Assembly (NCBI RefSeq): GCF_014269285.1
Contig: NZ_JACOAF010000058.1
Location: 191,269-255,268, forward strand
Source of the DNA: Rufibacter sediminis
GTDB taxonomy: Bacteria; Bacteroidota; Bacteroidia; Cytophagales; Hymenobacteraceae
Direction: 5' to 3'
Length of the DNA stretch: 64,000 nt
The translations under genes and the position numbers were made by a program. A model generated the notes under the pieces. That model was given only the letters and a program-made list of their open reading frames with translations, made no database searches and was not told the DNA's origin. Of the stretch, positions 33,941-42,610 are shown piece by piece (the first letter of the stretch is position 1; each line of letters starts with the position of its first letter).

Positions 33941-34513
33941 CTACTTAGACAAGCGGTCTGGGTTCTCGGTGAGGAAGGCTTTCCAGGACTTTCCGCCAGC
34001 TTTCTGGTTACTGCCCTGCGTGTAGTGGTGGCAGAGCGCCACGGCCAGGGCATCGGTGGCATCCAGGAACTTGGGCGCTTCCTTGATTTTGAGGATCTGC
34101 AGCAGCATGGCCGCCACCTGTTCTTTGGAGGCGTTCCCGTTGCCGGTCACCGATTGTTTTATTTTCTTTGGTGCGTATTCCACGTACGGAATGTCCCTTG
34201 AGAGCGCCGCCGCGATGGCAACGCCCTGGGCGCGGCCCAACTTTAACATGGACTGTACGTTTGTCCCGAAAAACGGGGCTTCAATGGCCATCTCATCGGG
34301 GAGGTACTCGGTGATCAGGCGCAGGGTACTGTCGTAGATTTTTTTCAGCTTTACGGCGTGGTTCGCGTAGCTTTTGAGTTGGAGCACCCCGTACTGGAGC
34401 ACCGTTATTTTGGAGCCGTTCACCTCAATGAGGCCGTAGCCCATTACGTTGGTGCCCGGGTCTACACCTAAGATTAATTTATTATTGGGAAGAACTGCGG
34501 TAGGATGAATCAT
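33941..34513 (-). CDS. ruvC: Holliday junction endonuclease RuvC
   Basis: 190 residues from an ATG at 34513 (a further ATG at 34534 lies inside the divergent gene and is less likely). RNase H-like resolvase: Asp18 in 'ILGVDPGTNVMGYG', Glu in 'MAIEAPFFGTNVQS' (~75), and the late acidic pair in 'KFLDATDALAVALCHHY' (~155) form the metal site. Cuts Holliday junctions with RuvAB. Its start codon region overlaps the start of the divergent membrane-protein gene by 9 bases. It is convergent with the HIT gene at its 3' end. Confidence 0.95.
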   Translation of the reverse strand: MIHPTAVLPNNKLILGVDPGTNVMGYGLIEVNGSKITVLQYGVLQLKSYANHAVKLKKIYDSTLRLITEYLPDEMAIEAPFFGTNVQSMLKLGRAQGVAIAAALSRDIPYVEYAPKKIKQSVTGNGNASKEQVAAMLLQILKIKEAPKFLDATDALAVALCHHYTQGSNQKAGGKSWKAFLTENPDRLSK

Positions 34514-35515
34514 GAAGCGCAAAATTACAAACAATCCGGCAAAGTGCTGGTATCGCGGCGGCTTTTGGTGGGGCTGGGAAAGCTCCTGGTTTTCGGCCTG
34601 ACGTTATATTACCTGAGACAAGCAATTCTGGAAGCCAGTTCGCACAGCACGTTTTCTTTTGCCACCTTTCTGAAAATATGGGCCCAAAACGGCTGGGCCT
34701 TGTGTCTGGCGGCGGCGCTGTTGCCAGTGAACTGGGGTGTGGAAGCCTCAAAATGGCAGTTCCTGTCCAGGAAGTTCGAGAAAATCACGTTTCTGGAGGC
34801 TTACCGCGCGGTGCTGGTGGGGCTTACCCTGGGCTTCGTGACGCCTAACCGGATGGGAGATTACGCCGGCCGCATCCTGACCTTGCACCGTAAAGATCGC
34901 GCCGACGCCATCGGGGCCATCCTCTTGGGCCGCCTGTGTCAGTTGTTTGCCACGGTGCTGATGGGTTCTGCCGCTCTCGCCTATTTCGTGTACAAGTATT
35001 ACGTGCCGCTGGCCTCACCGGTGGGCATCTCGCTGGGTTTGGCTTTCCTGCTGGTGAATGGCTGGGCGTTGGCTTTTCTGTTCAGTTTCCAGTGGGCCAT
35101 TGGTTTGCTGGAGCGGGTGCCGTTCCTGCACCGTTGGCTACATTATTTCGCCGTCATCGGGACGTATTCCTCCGGGGAGCTGAGACAAACTCTGTTTATT
35201 TCCGGGGCGAGGTACCTGGTGTTTGTGGGGCAGTTCATCGCCTTGCTGTGGGCCTTCGGGGTGCATCTGTCGCCAGAGGAATATGTCTGGGGAGTGGCCG
35301 GTACGTTCCTGATTAAATCCGTGGTGCCTTCCATCAATGCCCTGGCCGATATTGGCATGCGCGAATTGTCTGCCATGCACTTTTTCGGGCTGATGGGCCA
35401 GGACCCCCTGCTGGTGCTGGGCGCCAGCCTTACTCTATGGACCCTGAACATCGCCCTTCCCAGCGCCTTGGGGCTGATCTTTGTATTACCCCTCAAACTT
35501 TCTACTCCGCGTTGA
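34505..35515 (+). CDS. Flippase-like integral membrane protein (LPG_synthase_TM / YbhN family)
   Basis: 336 residues with ~8 membrane helices. 'WGVEASKWQFL' and 'LGFVTPNRMGDYAGRILTL' are the family motifs (the first loops of the lysylphosphatidylglycerol synthase TM domain family). Members move or modify lipid-linked molecules; here it heads an operon with a glycosyltransferase, so a role in glycolipid or lipid-linked sugar handling is inferred. The stop shares a base with the next start (TGATG at 35513-35517). Its ATG lies 8 bp inside ruvC on the other strand, so the two promoters must lie within each other's coding regions or a later start is used. Confidence 0.85.
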   Translation: MNHEAQNYKQSGKVLVSRRLLVGLGKLLVFGLTLYYLRQAILEASSHSTFSFATFLKIWAQNGWALCLAAALLPVNWGVEASKWQFLSRKFEKITFLEAYRAVLVGLTLGFVTPNRMGDYAGRILTLHRKDRADAIGAILLGRLCQLFATVLMGSAALAYFVYKYYVPLASPVGISLGLAFLLVNGWALAFLFSFQWAIGLLERVPFLHRWLHYFAVIGTYSSGELRQTLFISGARYLVFVGQFIALLWAFGVHLSPEEYVWGVAGTFLIKSVVPSINALADIGMRELSAMHFFGLMGQDPLLVLGASLTLWTLNIALPSALGLIFVLPLKLSTPR

Positions 35516-36642
35516 TGCTGTTTTTGTTGCTGCTGGTAGGGGTATACGCCATGGTGTTGGTGCGCAGCTGGATCGCCTGGCGTAAACTCAAGAGTCCGTC
35601 CCTCACAGCAGAGACGCCGCCGGTGTTTTTCTCCGTTATTCTTCCGGTCCGGAACGAAGCCCGAAATATCCTATCGCTTTTGCAGGACCTGGAATGGCAG
35701 CAGTACCCCTCGTCTCAGTACGAAGTGATTGTGGTGGATGATCATTCTGAGGATGGCACGCCTGAGCTGGTAAGGCAGTTTCAGCAGCAAAGCAACATGA
35801 ACTTGAGCCTGCTGTTTTTAAGCCATTTTCCGGGAAAGAGGCAGAAAAAGGCCGCCGTTGAGACAGGCATCCGGCACGCGAAAGGGGAGTGGATCGCCTG
35901 CACCGACGGCGATTGTCACGTCTCCCCGCAGTGGTTGGCAGCCTTGAACCAGGTCCGGCACGAGCAGCAGCCCCAACTCATCAGCGGACCCGTTTCCTTT
36001 GCACCGGTAGCTACCGTTTGGCAGCAACTACAGGCCCTGGAGTTCTCGGCGCTGATTGCCATGGGAGCCGCCTCCATTGCCGTACGGAAACCCACCATGT
36101 GCAACGGCGCCAACATCGCCTACAGCAAATCGGCTTTTCTGGACGTGAACGGTTTTCAGGGAAACGAGCAGGTTCCGTCCGGCGATGATGAATTCCTGCT
36201 CCATAAGATACACCGGCGTTACCCCGGCCAGATCGCCTTCGCGAAAGGCAAAGAAGCCCTGGTGGAAACCCCGGCGTCGGATTCTATCAGGCATTTTCTG
36301 CACCAGCGCATCCGGTGGGCGAGCAAATGGCGGCACTATGACAGCTATTTTTCGCAGGTTCTGGCGTTGATAGTAATGGGAGGGAACCTGGCGGTACTTT
36401 CTGCGTTGATCGCGGCGCTGGCGGGCTGGTGGCCGTGGTGGTTTCTGGGCATCGTATTAACCACAAAAATGGGCGCAGATACGCTACTTTTATGGGAGAT
36501 TTTAGGCTTATTCGGTAAAAAGCGGTTACTTTCGCTGCTGTGGTTACTACAACTAGTGTATGTACCGTATATGCTCTTCACTGCCATTTTAGGGCTGCGC
36601 GGGCAATACCACTGGAAGGGCCGACAACTCAAGACAGCATGA
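35515..36642 (+). CDS. Membrane-anchored family 2 glycosyltransferase
   Basis: 375 residues from an ATG at 35515 that overlaps the upstream stop by one base; an earlier in-frame ATG lies inside the previous gene. An N-terminal helix (~1-22) is followed by a GT2 GT-A domain: 'FFSVILPVRNEARNI' (nucleotide fold), 'VVDDHSEDGT', 'CTDGDCHVSPQWL' (DxD metal site), 'PSGDDEFLLHKI' (ED-type base) and 'HQRIRWASKW' (QxxRW). Two to three C-terminal helices follow. The QxxRW motif points to processive or large-glycan GT2 enzymes. The sugar donor is unknown. The next small gene overlaps its stop (ATGA). Confidence 0.9.
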   Translation: MLFLLLLVGVYAMVLVRSWIAWRKLKSPSLTAETPPVFFSVILPVRNEARNILSLLQDLEWQQYPSSQYEVIVVDDHSEDGTPELVRQFQQQSNMNLSLLFLSHFPGKRQKKAAVETGIRHAKGEWIACTDGDCHVSPQWLAALNQVRHEQQPQLISGPVSFAPVATVWQQLQALEFSALIAMGAASIAVRKPTMCNGANIAYSKSAFLDVNGFQGNEQVPSGDDEFLLHKIHRRYPGQIAFAKGKEALVETPASDSIRHFLHQRIRWASKWRHYDSYFSQVLALIVMGGNLAVLSALIAALAGWWPWWFLGIVLTTKMGADTLLLWEILGLFGKKRLLSLLWLLQLVYVPYMLFTAILGLRGQYHWKGRQLKTA

Positions 36643-36896
36643 CAGATCAGGAATTTGATATTTTAGATGAGCTTTATTTTGTGACCTCTTTTGAGGAGCT
36701 GCAGAAGGAGCTGGGCTTGCCAGAAGAGGAGCTACGGGAAGCGCTGCGAGGCTTGATCAGTATGAACTACATCAAATGCCTGTTCCCCGATCAGGACACC
36801 GAGGTGCCGTTTGATCCTGATCACTTTGCGCGCGAAGGACACCAGTACTTTTTCCTGGCTACCAAAGAAGGGCTTCTCACCCATAACTCAAAATAG
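36639..36896 (+). CDS. Small conserved-looking protein, unknown function
   Basis: 85 residues, starting with an ATG that overlaps the glycosyltransferase stop (ATGA). It is acidic, and its predicted helices at the N-terminal half ('DELYFVTSFEELQKEL', 'LPEEELREALRGLISM') resemble a winged-helix or helix-loop-helix fold. No DNA-binding basic residues stand out and there is no signal or membrane segment. Coupled translation with the glycosyltransferase suggests a shared role, but I cannot name one. Confidence 0.7.
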   Translation: MTDQEFDILDELYFVTSFEELQKELGLPEEELREALRGLISMNYIKCLFPDQDTEVPFDPDHFAREGHQYFFLATKEGLLTHNSK

Positions 36897-36906
36897 AAAA
36901 CAAACT

Positions 36907-36945
36907 CCGTTTAGGGCTGTTTTCCTGAAATCATGCCTGAAACGG
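36907..36945. repeat. Intergenic hairpin repeat
   Basis: CCGTTTAGGGCTGTTTTCCT ... TGCCTGAAACGG; stem with internal mismatches, 10 bp after the small gene. A probable 3' end of the flippase/GT operon. Confidence 0.6.
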
Positions 36946-37081
36946 GAATTAGATTCTTGCCATTGAACCGTGCGGGCCAGAACTGATGTAGTAGAAGTAA
37001 GCGGTTAGGTAGAGGTTGCTCTGCTTCACACGGCCGGTTTCCGAAACGCTCCACTTAGGTGAGGGAAGGGGAGACCAGCAA

Positions 37082-38329
37082 ATGAATCGTAACTTGTCAA
37101 AACGAATGTCTGATTTAAAGTTTCCTACAGTAGAGCAGGAATTGAACCTGAAGAAGTTGGAATTGGCTGCGCTGTTGGAAATTACCAAAGCCATCAACAA
37201 CAACCTTCCGGAAGAAGCGCTCTACAAGATATACCACTTCACGCTGCTGGCCCAGTTGAACATCCGGCGGCTCTCGCTTTTTCTCATTGACGAGGAGTGG
37301 GAGTGTAAAGTAAGTTTCGGGACGCAGCACAATTTCCGGGAAATGGAGCTTCCGGCGGAGATCACCGAGCTGCGCGAAATCACCTCGCTTTCTGATCTGG
37401 ACATTGACCGTCGGTGGCATGATTTCGAGATTGTCATTCCCATCACGCACAACAACCGCATTCTGGCCTTCGTGATGATCGGGAACGTGAACGCCTATTA
37501 CACCACTCTTGGCGCCCTCAGTTTTGTGCAGACGCTCAGCAACATCATTCTGGTGGCCATGGAGAACCGCCGGCTGGAGCGCCACCGGTTAACCCAGGAG
37601 GCCATGCGCAAGGAGATTGAGATTGCCCGCGAGGTGCAAAACATGCTCTTCCCCAAGTCGCTGCCCAACAACCAGGATGTCGCCATTCACGCCACCTACA
37701 TCCCGCACTCTTCCATTGGCGGCGATTACTATGATTACGTGCCCATTGACAAAGATCAGTTCCTGTTCTGCGTAGCCGATGTGTCTGGCAAAGGGGTGCC
37801 GGCGTCACTGCTGATGTCCAATTTCCAGGCGGGCCTGAGAACCATTCTGCGGCAGACGACGAACCTCAGCACCATCGTGAGCGAACTGAATGACCTAATC
37901 TACCGTAACGCGATCGCGGAGAAGTTCATTACCTGTTTTCTGGCTATTTACAACCGAAAGACCCGCGAGCTGAGTTACGTAAATGCCGGTCATAATGCCT
38001 CCATTCTGCTGTATGAAGACAACACCTGCCGTTTGCTGGAAGAAGGCTGCACCATGTTAGGGATTTTCGATGAGCTTCCTTTCCTGCCGGTGACCACCGT
38101 ACATGTACCGCACAACTCCCTGGTGCTCTGCTACACCGATGGCCTGACCGAGGTGTTCAACCAGGACGAGGACGAGTTCGGGATAGAAAACACCATAAGG
38201 GTGCTGCAGAAATGCCGGTACGTGAGTTCCAAAAATCTGCACCGGCAGCTGTTGCAGGAAGTGAATTCCTACAATGTGGGTACTTCCTTCAGTGATGACA
38301 TTACCCTGCTTTCCTGCCGGTTCAAGTAA
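37082..38329 (+). CDS. GAF domain-containing SpoIIE/PP2C-type serine phosphatase
   Basis: 415 residues from an ATG at 37082 (earlier ATG at 37016 and later at 37106 are alternatives). Residues ~30-175 form a GAF-like sensor. The PP2C-type SpoIIE domain (~190-415) shows 'REVQNMLFPKSLP' (the family's linker helix), 'IGGDYYDYVPID' (metal Asp), 'VADVSGKGVPASLLMSN' (metal Asp and Gly), 'YVNAGHNASILLY' and 'YTDGLTEVFNQ' (metal Asp). It likely dephosphorylates an anti-anti-sigma type partner; no partner gene is adjacent. Cytosolic. Confidence 0.92.
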   Translation: MNRNLSKRMSDLKFPTVEQELNLKKLELAALLEITKAINNNLPEEALYKIYHFTLLAQLNIRRLSLFLIDEEWECKVSFGTQHNFREMELPAEITELREITSLSDLDIDRRWHDFEIVIPITHNNRILAFVMIGNVNAYYTTLGALSFVQTLSNIILVAMENRRLERHRLTQEAMRKEIEIAREVQNMLFPKSLPNNQDVAIHATYIPHSSIGGDYYDYVPIDKDQFLFCVADVSGKGVPASLLMSNFQAGLRTILRQTTNLSTIVSELNDLIYRNAIAEKFITCFLAIYNRKTRELSYVNAGHNASILLYEDNTCRLLEEGCTMLGIFDELPFLPVTTVHVPHNSLVLCYTDGLTEVFNQDEDEFGIENTIRVLQKCRYVSSKNLHRQLLQEVNSYNVGTSFSDDITLLSCRFK

Positions 38330-38340
38330 AAGCGACCCGT

Positions 38341-38380
38341 CCGTTTCAGGGCTGTTTTTCGTAAAACTGCCCTGAAACGG
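38341..38380. repeat. Intergenic hairpin repeat, terminator-like
   Basis: CCGTTTCAGGGCTGTTTTTC with complementary right arm (one mismatch), loop CG. It lies 11 bp after the phosphatase stop. Confidence 0.75.
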
Positions 38381-38474
38381 ATGTTTCTAATAAGCTCTTG
38401 GCTGTCCTAAGCAGAAGGCGGCTCTCCGCGGTTATTCAGTCATTAGTTGCTCCTTTAAACCTGAATTGTTGGCG

Positions 38475-39107
38475 ATGCGCTTCCACAAAACCCCACCCGT
38501 GTTACCCTGGCTGTTCCGGAAGGCCTGGTGGAAGCGGCCGGTCTCTGATAAAATCCTTTTCCTGACGTTTGATGACGGGCCCATTCCGGAGGTCACGCCT
38601 TTTGTGCTGGAGCAACTGGCCCAGTATAACGCCAAAGCGACGTTTTTCTGCGTGGGGGAAAACCTGGAACGATACCCAGATCTGGCCCGCGAGGCCAAAG
38701 CCCAGGGACACCAACTGGCGAACCACACCCACCAACACGTGAAAGCCTGGAAAGTATCCCCTGCTGAGTACCGGCAACAGGTGGAGCGATGCCAGGCAGC
38801 CCTGGAGAAAGTGGGTTCAGGGGCAGACGGTCCTAAATTTTTCCGGCCTCCGCATGGTCAACTGACGTGGCGGCATCTGCGTATGTTGGAGCCAGAGTAC
38901 CAGGTGGTCATGTGGAGCACGCTCACGTATGATTTCGATGCGAGTTTATACCCGGAGGAATGTCTGGCCAAAGCCATTGCCGTGACCAAACCCGGATCTG
39001 TGGTGGTGCTGCACGATAGCCTGAAAGCCGAGCGGAACCTACGCTATGTCCTGCCCAGGCTGCTGCGCCACTTCTCTGATTTGGGATACGTTTTCAAAAC
39101 CCTCTAG
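38475..39107 (+). CDS. Polysaccharide deacetylase (NodB-like, CE4)
   Basis: 210 residues from an ATG at 38475 (a TTG nine bases earlier is possible). NodB domain motifs: 'FLTFDDGPIPEVT' (metal/catalytic Asp pair), 'LANHTHQHVK' (metal His pair, slightly shifted from the usual HxxxH), 'FFRPPHGQLTW' and 'VVLHDS' (catalytic His). Removes N-acetyl groups from a glycan. There is no clear signal peptide, though the first ~20 residues are basic and aromatic ('LPWLFRKAWWKRP'). The second glycosyltransferase follows by 3 bp; together they suggest synthesis or modification of an extracellular polysaccharide. Confidence 0.9.
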   Translation: MRFHKTPPVLPWLFRKAWWKRPVSDKILFLTFDDGPIPEVTPFVLEQLAQYNAKATFFCVGENLERYPDLAREAKAQGHQLANHTHQHVKAWKVSPAEYRQQVERCQAALEKVGSGADGPKFFRPPHGQLTWRHLRMLEPEYQVVMWSTLTYDFDASLYPEECLAKAIAVTKPGSVVVLHDSLKAERNLRYVLPRLLRHFSDLGYVFKTL

Positions 39108-39110
39108 CGG

Positions 39111-40202
39111 ATGCTTTTCTCCCTCGGTTTCCTGATCCTCTATTTTTCGCTTTTCCTGGGGCTGTTATGGCTTTGGTGGAACAGAAAACCCCCGGTCCTG
39201 CCGCCGCTCACCAGCTACCCCAAGGTCAGTATCCTTATTGCCGCCCGAAACGAAGAACAGCACATCATCACCTGCCTGGAGGCCATCGACCGCCTGCACT
39301 ACCCCAAAGACCGGCTGGAAGTGCTGGTGGGAGATGACCGCTCCTCAGATAAAACCCGGCAACTGGTGGAAGCCTATAAGCAAACGCATCCATACGTTTC
39401 CTGCCACGGCATCCTCTTTGATGTGCAGGGAACCAAAGGCAAAGCCAATGTGCTGGCGCAGTTAGCCCAACTAGCCACCTCTGATTTTTTCTTCATCACT
39501 GACGCTGATATTGAAGTACCCCGGCGGTGGGTAGAGACTATGCTGCAACACCTCACTCCCGGTACCGGACTGGTCACCGGCATTACCACCACCAAAGGCT
39601 CCCGGATCTTTGACCGGCTGCAAGCCCTGGATTGGCTTTATAACCTGGGTCTTATGCAGGTGGTCGCTGACAGAAACCTGCCCGTCTCCACCATGGGCAA
39701 CAACCTGCTGGTCACCCGCGAGGCGTATAGAAAGGTAGGAGGGTTTGAGAATATCCCGTTCTCGGTGACAGAAGACGTGCAGCTGTTCAAGCAGGTGCTT
39801 GCCAAAGGCTACAAAACCAAGAACATCTATGCTCCCGAGGTCCTGGCCCTGTCTTTACCGGCCCCCAATGTGCTGACGCTGCTAGACCAACGCAGGCGCT
39901 GGATGCGTGGATCCATGCATCTGCCCTGGTACATGATTCTTTTGTTCGTGATCCATTCGGCTTACTACCCGGTGTGGCTTCCTTTTTTCCTGCATACTTC
40001 CTGGGGAGTATGGCTGGCGGTTCTGGTTGGGAAACTTTTGTTACAGAGCCTATTCCTGCGGAAATGCCTCACCTACAGCAAACAAACCAGCAACTGGCGC
40101 GACATCCTCTTGCTGGAAGTGTACCTGGTGCTCACATCGGTGGTATTGCTCGTCTATTTCTTTCTGCCATTTAAGATCCGGTGGAAAGGCCGGCTGTATT
40201 AA
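39111..40202 (+). CDS. Membrane family 2 glycosyltransferase
   Basis: 363 residues. N-terminal helix (~3-22), GT-A domain with 'KVSILIAARNEEQHI', 'LVGDDRSSDKT', 'FFITDADIEVP' (DxD), 'FSVTEDVQLFKQVLAKG' (ED base) and 'LDQRRRWMRGSMH' (QxxRW), then ~3 C-terminal helices. Similar in layout to the GT2 at 35515 but clearly distinct. It begins 3 bp after the deacetylase stop, so the pair is one transcript; such pairs make or trim aminosugar polymers (inference). Confidence 0.9.
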   Translation: MLFSLGFLILYFSLFLGLLWLWWNRKPPVLPPLTSYPKVSILIAARNEEQHIITCLEAIDRLHYPKDRLEVLVGDDRSSDKTRQLVEAYKQTHPYVSCHGILFDVQGTKGKANVLAQLAQLATSDFFFITDADIEVPRRWVETMLQHLTPGTGLVTGITTTKGSRIFDRLQALDWLYNLGLMQVVADRNLPVSTMGNNLLVTREAYRKVGGFENIPFSVTEDVQLFKQVLAKGYKTKNIYAPEVLALSLPAPNVLTLLDQRRRWMRGSMHLPWYMILLFVIHSAYYPVWLPFFLHTSWGVWLAVLVGKLLLQSLFLRKCLTYSKQTSNWRDILLLEVYLVLTSVVLLVYFFLPFKIRWKGRLY

Positions 40203-40230
40203 ATCAAGCGCAGGATTTACGTACCTTTGC

Positions 40231-40268
40231 CGTTTTCTGCCTGTTTTCTTTAAACCAGGCTTAAAACG
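40231..40268. repeat. Intergenic hairpin repeat immediately before tatD
   Basis: CGTTTTCTGCCTGTTTTCTT ... AAACCAGGCTTAAAACG, imperfect stem, 20 bp before the tatD start. The position would place the hairpin in the tatD leader. Confidence 0.65.
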
Positions 40269-40287
40269 AAACCGCCCTTTCTTCCTC

Positions 40288-41049
40288 ATGACCTACATAG
40301 ATTCCCACGCCCACGTTTTCTCCCCTGAGTTTGCCCAGGACCGCGAAGAGATGCTGCTACGTGCCCAGGAGGCCCACGTGGCCGAGGTGTACATGCCCAA
40401 TATAGATTTAGCTTCCATTGACACCATGCTCCAGATTGAGCAGCAGCACCCGTGGTGTCACGCCCTGATGGGCTTACACCCGTGCCATGTGTTCCAGGAT
40501 TACCGGCAGGTGCTGGAAGAGATGGAGCAATGGTTAGAGAAACGACCGTTCAAGGGAGTAGGAGAGGCGGGCCTTGACTACTACTGGGATAAAACCTTTG
40601 TGCAGGAGCAGAAAGAAGCCTTGCGCATTCAGTGCGGTTGGGCGAAGAAGTACCAGATTCCCATTATCCTGCACACCCGTGACGCGTTTCTGGACACGCT
40701 GGAGATTATCCGGGAGCAGCAGGAGGGAAGCCTCAGAGGTATTTTCCATTGTTTCTCCGGCACGGTAGAAGAAGCCCAGGCCGCCGTGGATCAGAACTTC
40801 CTGCTGGGCATTGGCGGAGTAAGTACGTTTAAAAACGGAGGCCTTGAACCGGTTTTAGGGGCAATTGATCTAAAACACATAGTATTGGAAACCGATAGTC
40901 CGTATCTTGCGCCCGTGCCCAAACGTGGCAAAAGGAATGAACCCTCCTATCTTCCTTACGTGGCCCAACGAATAGCAGAAATCAAGTCAGTTACTCTAGA
41001 TGAGGTGGCCGCCGTCACAACCGACAACGCCAAACGCCTCTTTTCCTAA
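40288..41049 (+). CDS. tatD: TatD family metal-dependent hydrolase (DNase)
   Basis: 253 residues from an ATG at 40288; the open frame continues upstream into the glycosyltransferase, but the family starts here. TIM-barrel amidohydrolase-like: 'YIDSHAHVF' (His7 and His9 metal ligands), 'GEAGLDYYWD' (bridging Glu), 'IILHTRDAF' (His), 'GIFHCFSGT' (His) and 'ETDSPYLAPVPKRGKRNEPS' (Asp). Acts as a 3'-5' exonuclease or general phosphoesterase. The asparaginase gene follows after 4 bp. Confidence 0.93.
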   Translation: MTYIDSHAHVFSPEFAQDREEMLLRAQEAHVAEVYMPNIDLASIDTMLQIEQQHPWCHALMGLHPCHVFQDYRQVLEEMEQWLEKRPFKGVGEAGLDYYWDKTFVQEQKEALRIQCGWAKKYQIPIILHTRDAFLDTLEIIREQQEGSLRGIFHCFSGTVEEAQAAVDQNFLLGIGGVSTFKNGGLEPVLGAIDLKHIVLETDSPYLAPVPKRGKRNEPSYLPYVAQRIAEIKSVTLDEVAAVTTDNAKRLFS

Positions 41050-41053
41050 TACT

Positions 41054-42127
41054 ATGAAATTTCTAAAGGTAAATATCAATACGGCTGCCCCCAGTGACCC
41101 GGAGGCAGCCATTTTGCTTATTTACACCGGTGGTACCATTGGCATGGTCTCTGACAAGGAAGACAACCATTTGGTCCCTTTTGATTTTAGCGAAGTGATT
41201 CACCGCGTGCCCGAGATGCGGCAGTTCAGAGTGATGCTGACGGTGCTGAGCTTAGACCCACCCATTGATTCCTCCAACATTGGAGTAGAGCACTGGATCA
41301 AACTGGCTCAGCTGATACAGGTGAATTATCAGGAGTACGATGGATTTGTGATCCTGCACGGCACCGACACCATGGCCTACAGCGCCTCGGCTTTGAGCTT
41401 CTTATTGGAAAACCTGGGCAAACCCGTCATTTTCACCGGTGCCCAGGTGCCCATCGGCCGTATGCGCACCGATGCGCGCCGTAACCTGATCACGGCCATG
41501 GAGATTGCCTCGGCTTACCGAACCGGCAAACCCTTGGTACCCGAGGTTTCCATTTTCTTCAACACGGTGCTGCTGCGCGGAAATAGGTCTACCAAGGTGG
41601 AAAGCCGGCACTTCAACGCCTTCCACTCGGGCAAGTATCCGCAGTTGGCCAAAGCAGGGATTGACATTGAATATAATCCCTCGGTTATTCTGCCAGCTCC
41701 AGCCCAGCCCCTGAGGGTATATCAGGAGCTGGAAAGCCAGGTTGCGGTCTTGAAGTTGTTCCCGGGCATCAGCCCTTCCCTGATTGAGGCGATCTTGAGC
41801 GCCAAGGGACTGAAAGGTCTGGTGCTGGAAACCTTTGGCGCCGGAAACGCCCCTACGTATCCCTGGTTTTTGAAGCTCCTGCGGGAAGCTGTAGACCGGG
41901 GCATCACGATCCTGAACGTGTCCCAGTGTGAGGAAGGAGAGGTGCACCAGGGGCAATACGAGACCAGTTTCTACCTGAAAGAAATGGGGGTGTTAGGCGG
42001 TTCAGATATCAGCACCGAGGCCGCCGTCACCAAGCTGATGTTTGTATTGGCGCAGAAACTAACCTCGCAGGAAAAAGCCTCAATTTTAGAGCAAGATCTT
42101 CGCGGCGAGATGACCCGCAGGATTTAA
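41054..42127 (+). CDS. ansA: Type I (cytosolic) L-asparaginase
   Basis: 357 residues from an ATG at 41054 (the longer frame begins inside tatD). Asparaginase fold with both threonine motifs: '[14 protein letters not shown]' (Thr25 region) and '[19 protein letters not shown]' (second catalytic Thr plus Asp, ~105). '[19 protein letters not shown]' is typical of the type I enzyme. There is no signal peptide, consistent with the cytosolic form that degrades asparagine to aspartate and ammonia. Terminal gene of the tatD-ansA unit, 76 bp before tRNA-Ser. Confidence 0.93.
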   Translation: MKFLKVNINTAAPSDPEAAILLIYTGGTIGMVSDKEDNHLVPFDFSEVIHRVPEMRQFRVMLTVLSLDPPIDSSNIGVEHWIKLAQLIQVNYQEYDGFVILHGTDTMAYSASALSFLLENLGKPVIFTGAQVPIGRMRTDARRNLITAMEIASAYRTGKPLVPEVSIFFNTVLLRGNRSTKVESRHFNAFHSGKYPQLAKAGIDIEYNPSVILPAPAQPLRVYQELESQVAVLKLFPGISPSLIEAILSAKGLKGLVLETFGAGNAPTYPWFLKLLREAVDRGITILNVSQCEEGEVHQGQYETSFYLKEMGVLGGSDISTEAAVTKLMFVLAQKLTSQEKASILEQDLRGEMTRRI

Positions 42128-42203
42128 ATGAAAAAATGAAGGGTCTGGTGTTGCAAATTCCGGAGCTTCTAGCTTTCTTTGCATTCCGAAAAACGGAGAC
42201 CAC

Positions 42204-42290
42204 GGAGAGGTGTCAGAGTGGTCGAACGAGCACGCCTGGAAAGTGTGTATACTGGTAACGGTATCGAGGGTTCGAATCCCTCCCTCTCCG
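42204..42290 (+). tRNA. tRNA-Ser (anticodon GGA)
   Basis: A class II tRNA of 87 nt. Acceptor arms GGAGAGG / CCTCTCC pair fully with discriminator G. Anticodon stem CACGC / GTGTG around loop CTGGAAA, anticodon GGA. A long variable arm (around TATACTGGTAACGGTATC) and T loop GGTTCGAATCC are present. The CCA end is not encoded. Reads UCC/UCU codons. Confidence 0.95.
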
Positions 42291-42291
42291 C

Positions 42292-42343
42292 AGAAAACAA
42301 GAAAGCCCTGTAAGTCCAAAGCTTACAGGGCTTCTTGTTTTCT
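42292..42343 (+). terminator. Terminator after tRNA-Ser
   Basis: Stem of ~22 bp (AAGCCCTGTAAG / CTTACAGGGCTT core) with one bulge, loop TCCAAAG, T-rich right arm (TTGTTTTCTTT). Confidence 0.9.
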
Positions 42344-42576
42344 TTAAACCTATAACAGATGTTGATTAACTTCTGGACACGTCTTTAGCTTCATGAGTTA
42401 TTCTTTGACATAGTTATTCAAGTAGCACAACTATATTGTGGAATATCTATATTGCTTAAATATATCTCCCCGTCTTTCTAAAATTTATTCATCCGTACAT
42501 TTCACCAATCACCACCGTTATCGGGATGAATGGATAACTCATACTGACGCAATTCCATATACATACTAGACAGCGG

Positions 42577-42610
42577 CGAATCAAAGAACAAATCGAATCA
42601 AAGTACAAAT
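42577..42610 (+). repeat. Tandem 17-bp direct repeat at amidase start
   Basis: Two adjacent units CGAATCAAAGAACAAAT and CGAATCAAAGTACAAAT (16 of 17 identical). The second unit runs into the ATG at 42609. Could be a regulatory double site or a recent duplication. Confidence 0.6.

Noticed and set aside
42086-42319. 77-residue minus-strand frame across tRNA-Ser
   Set aside because: It runs through the tRNA and the 3' end of ansA and matches nothing.
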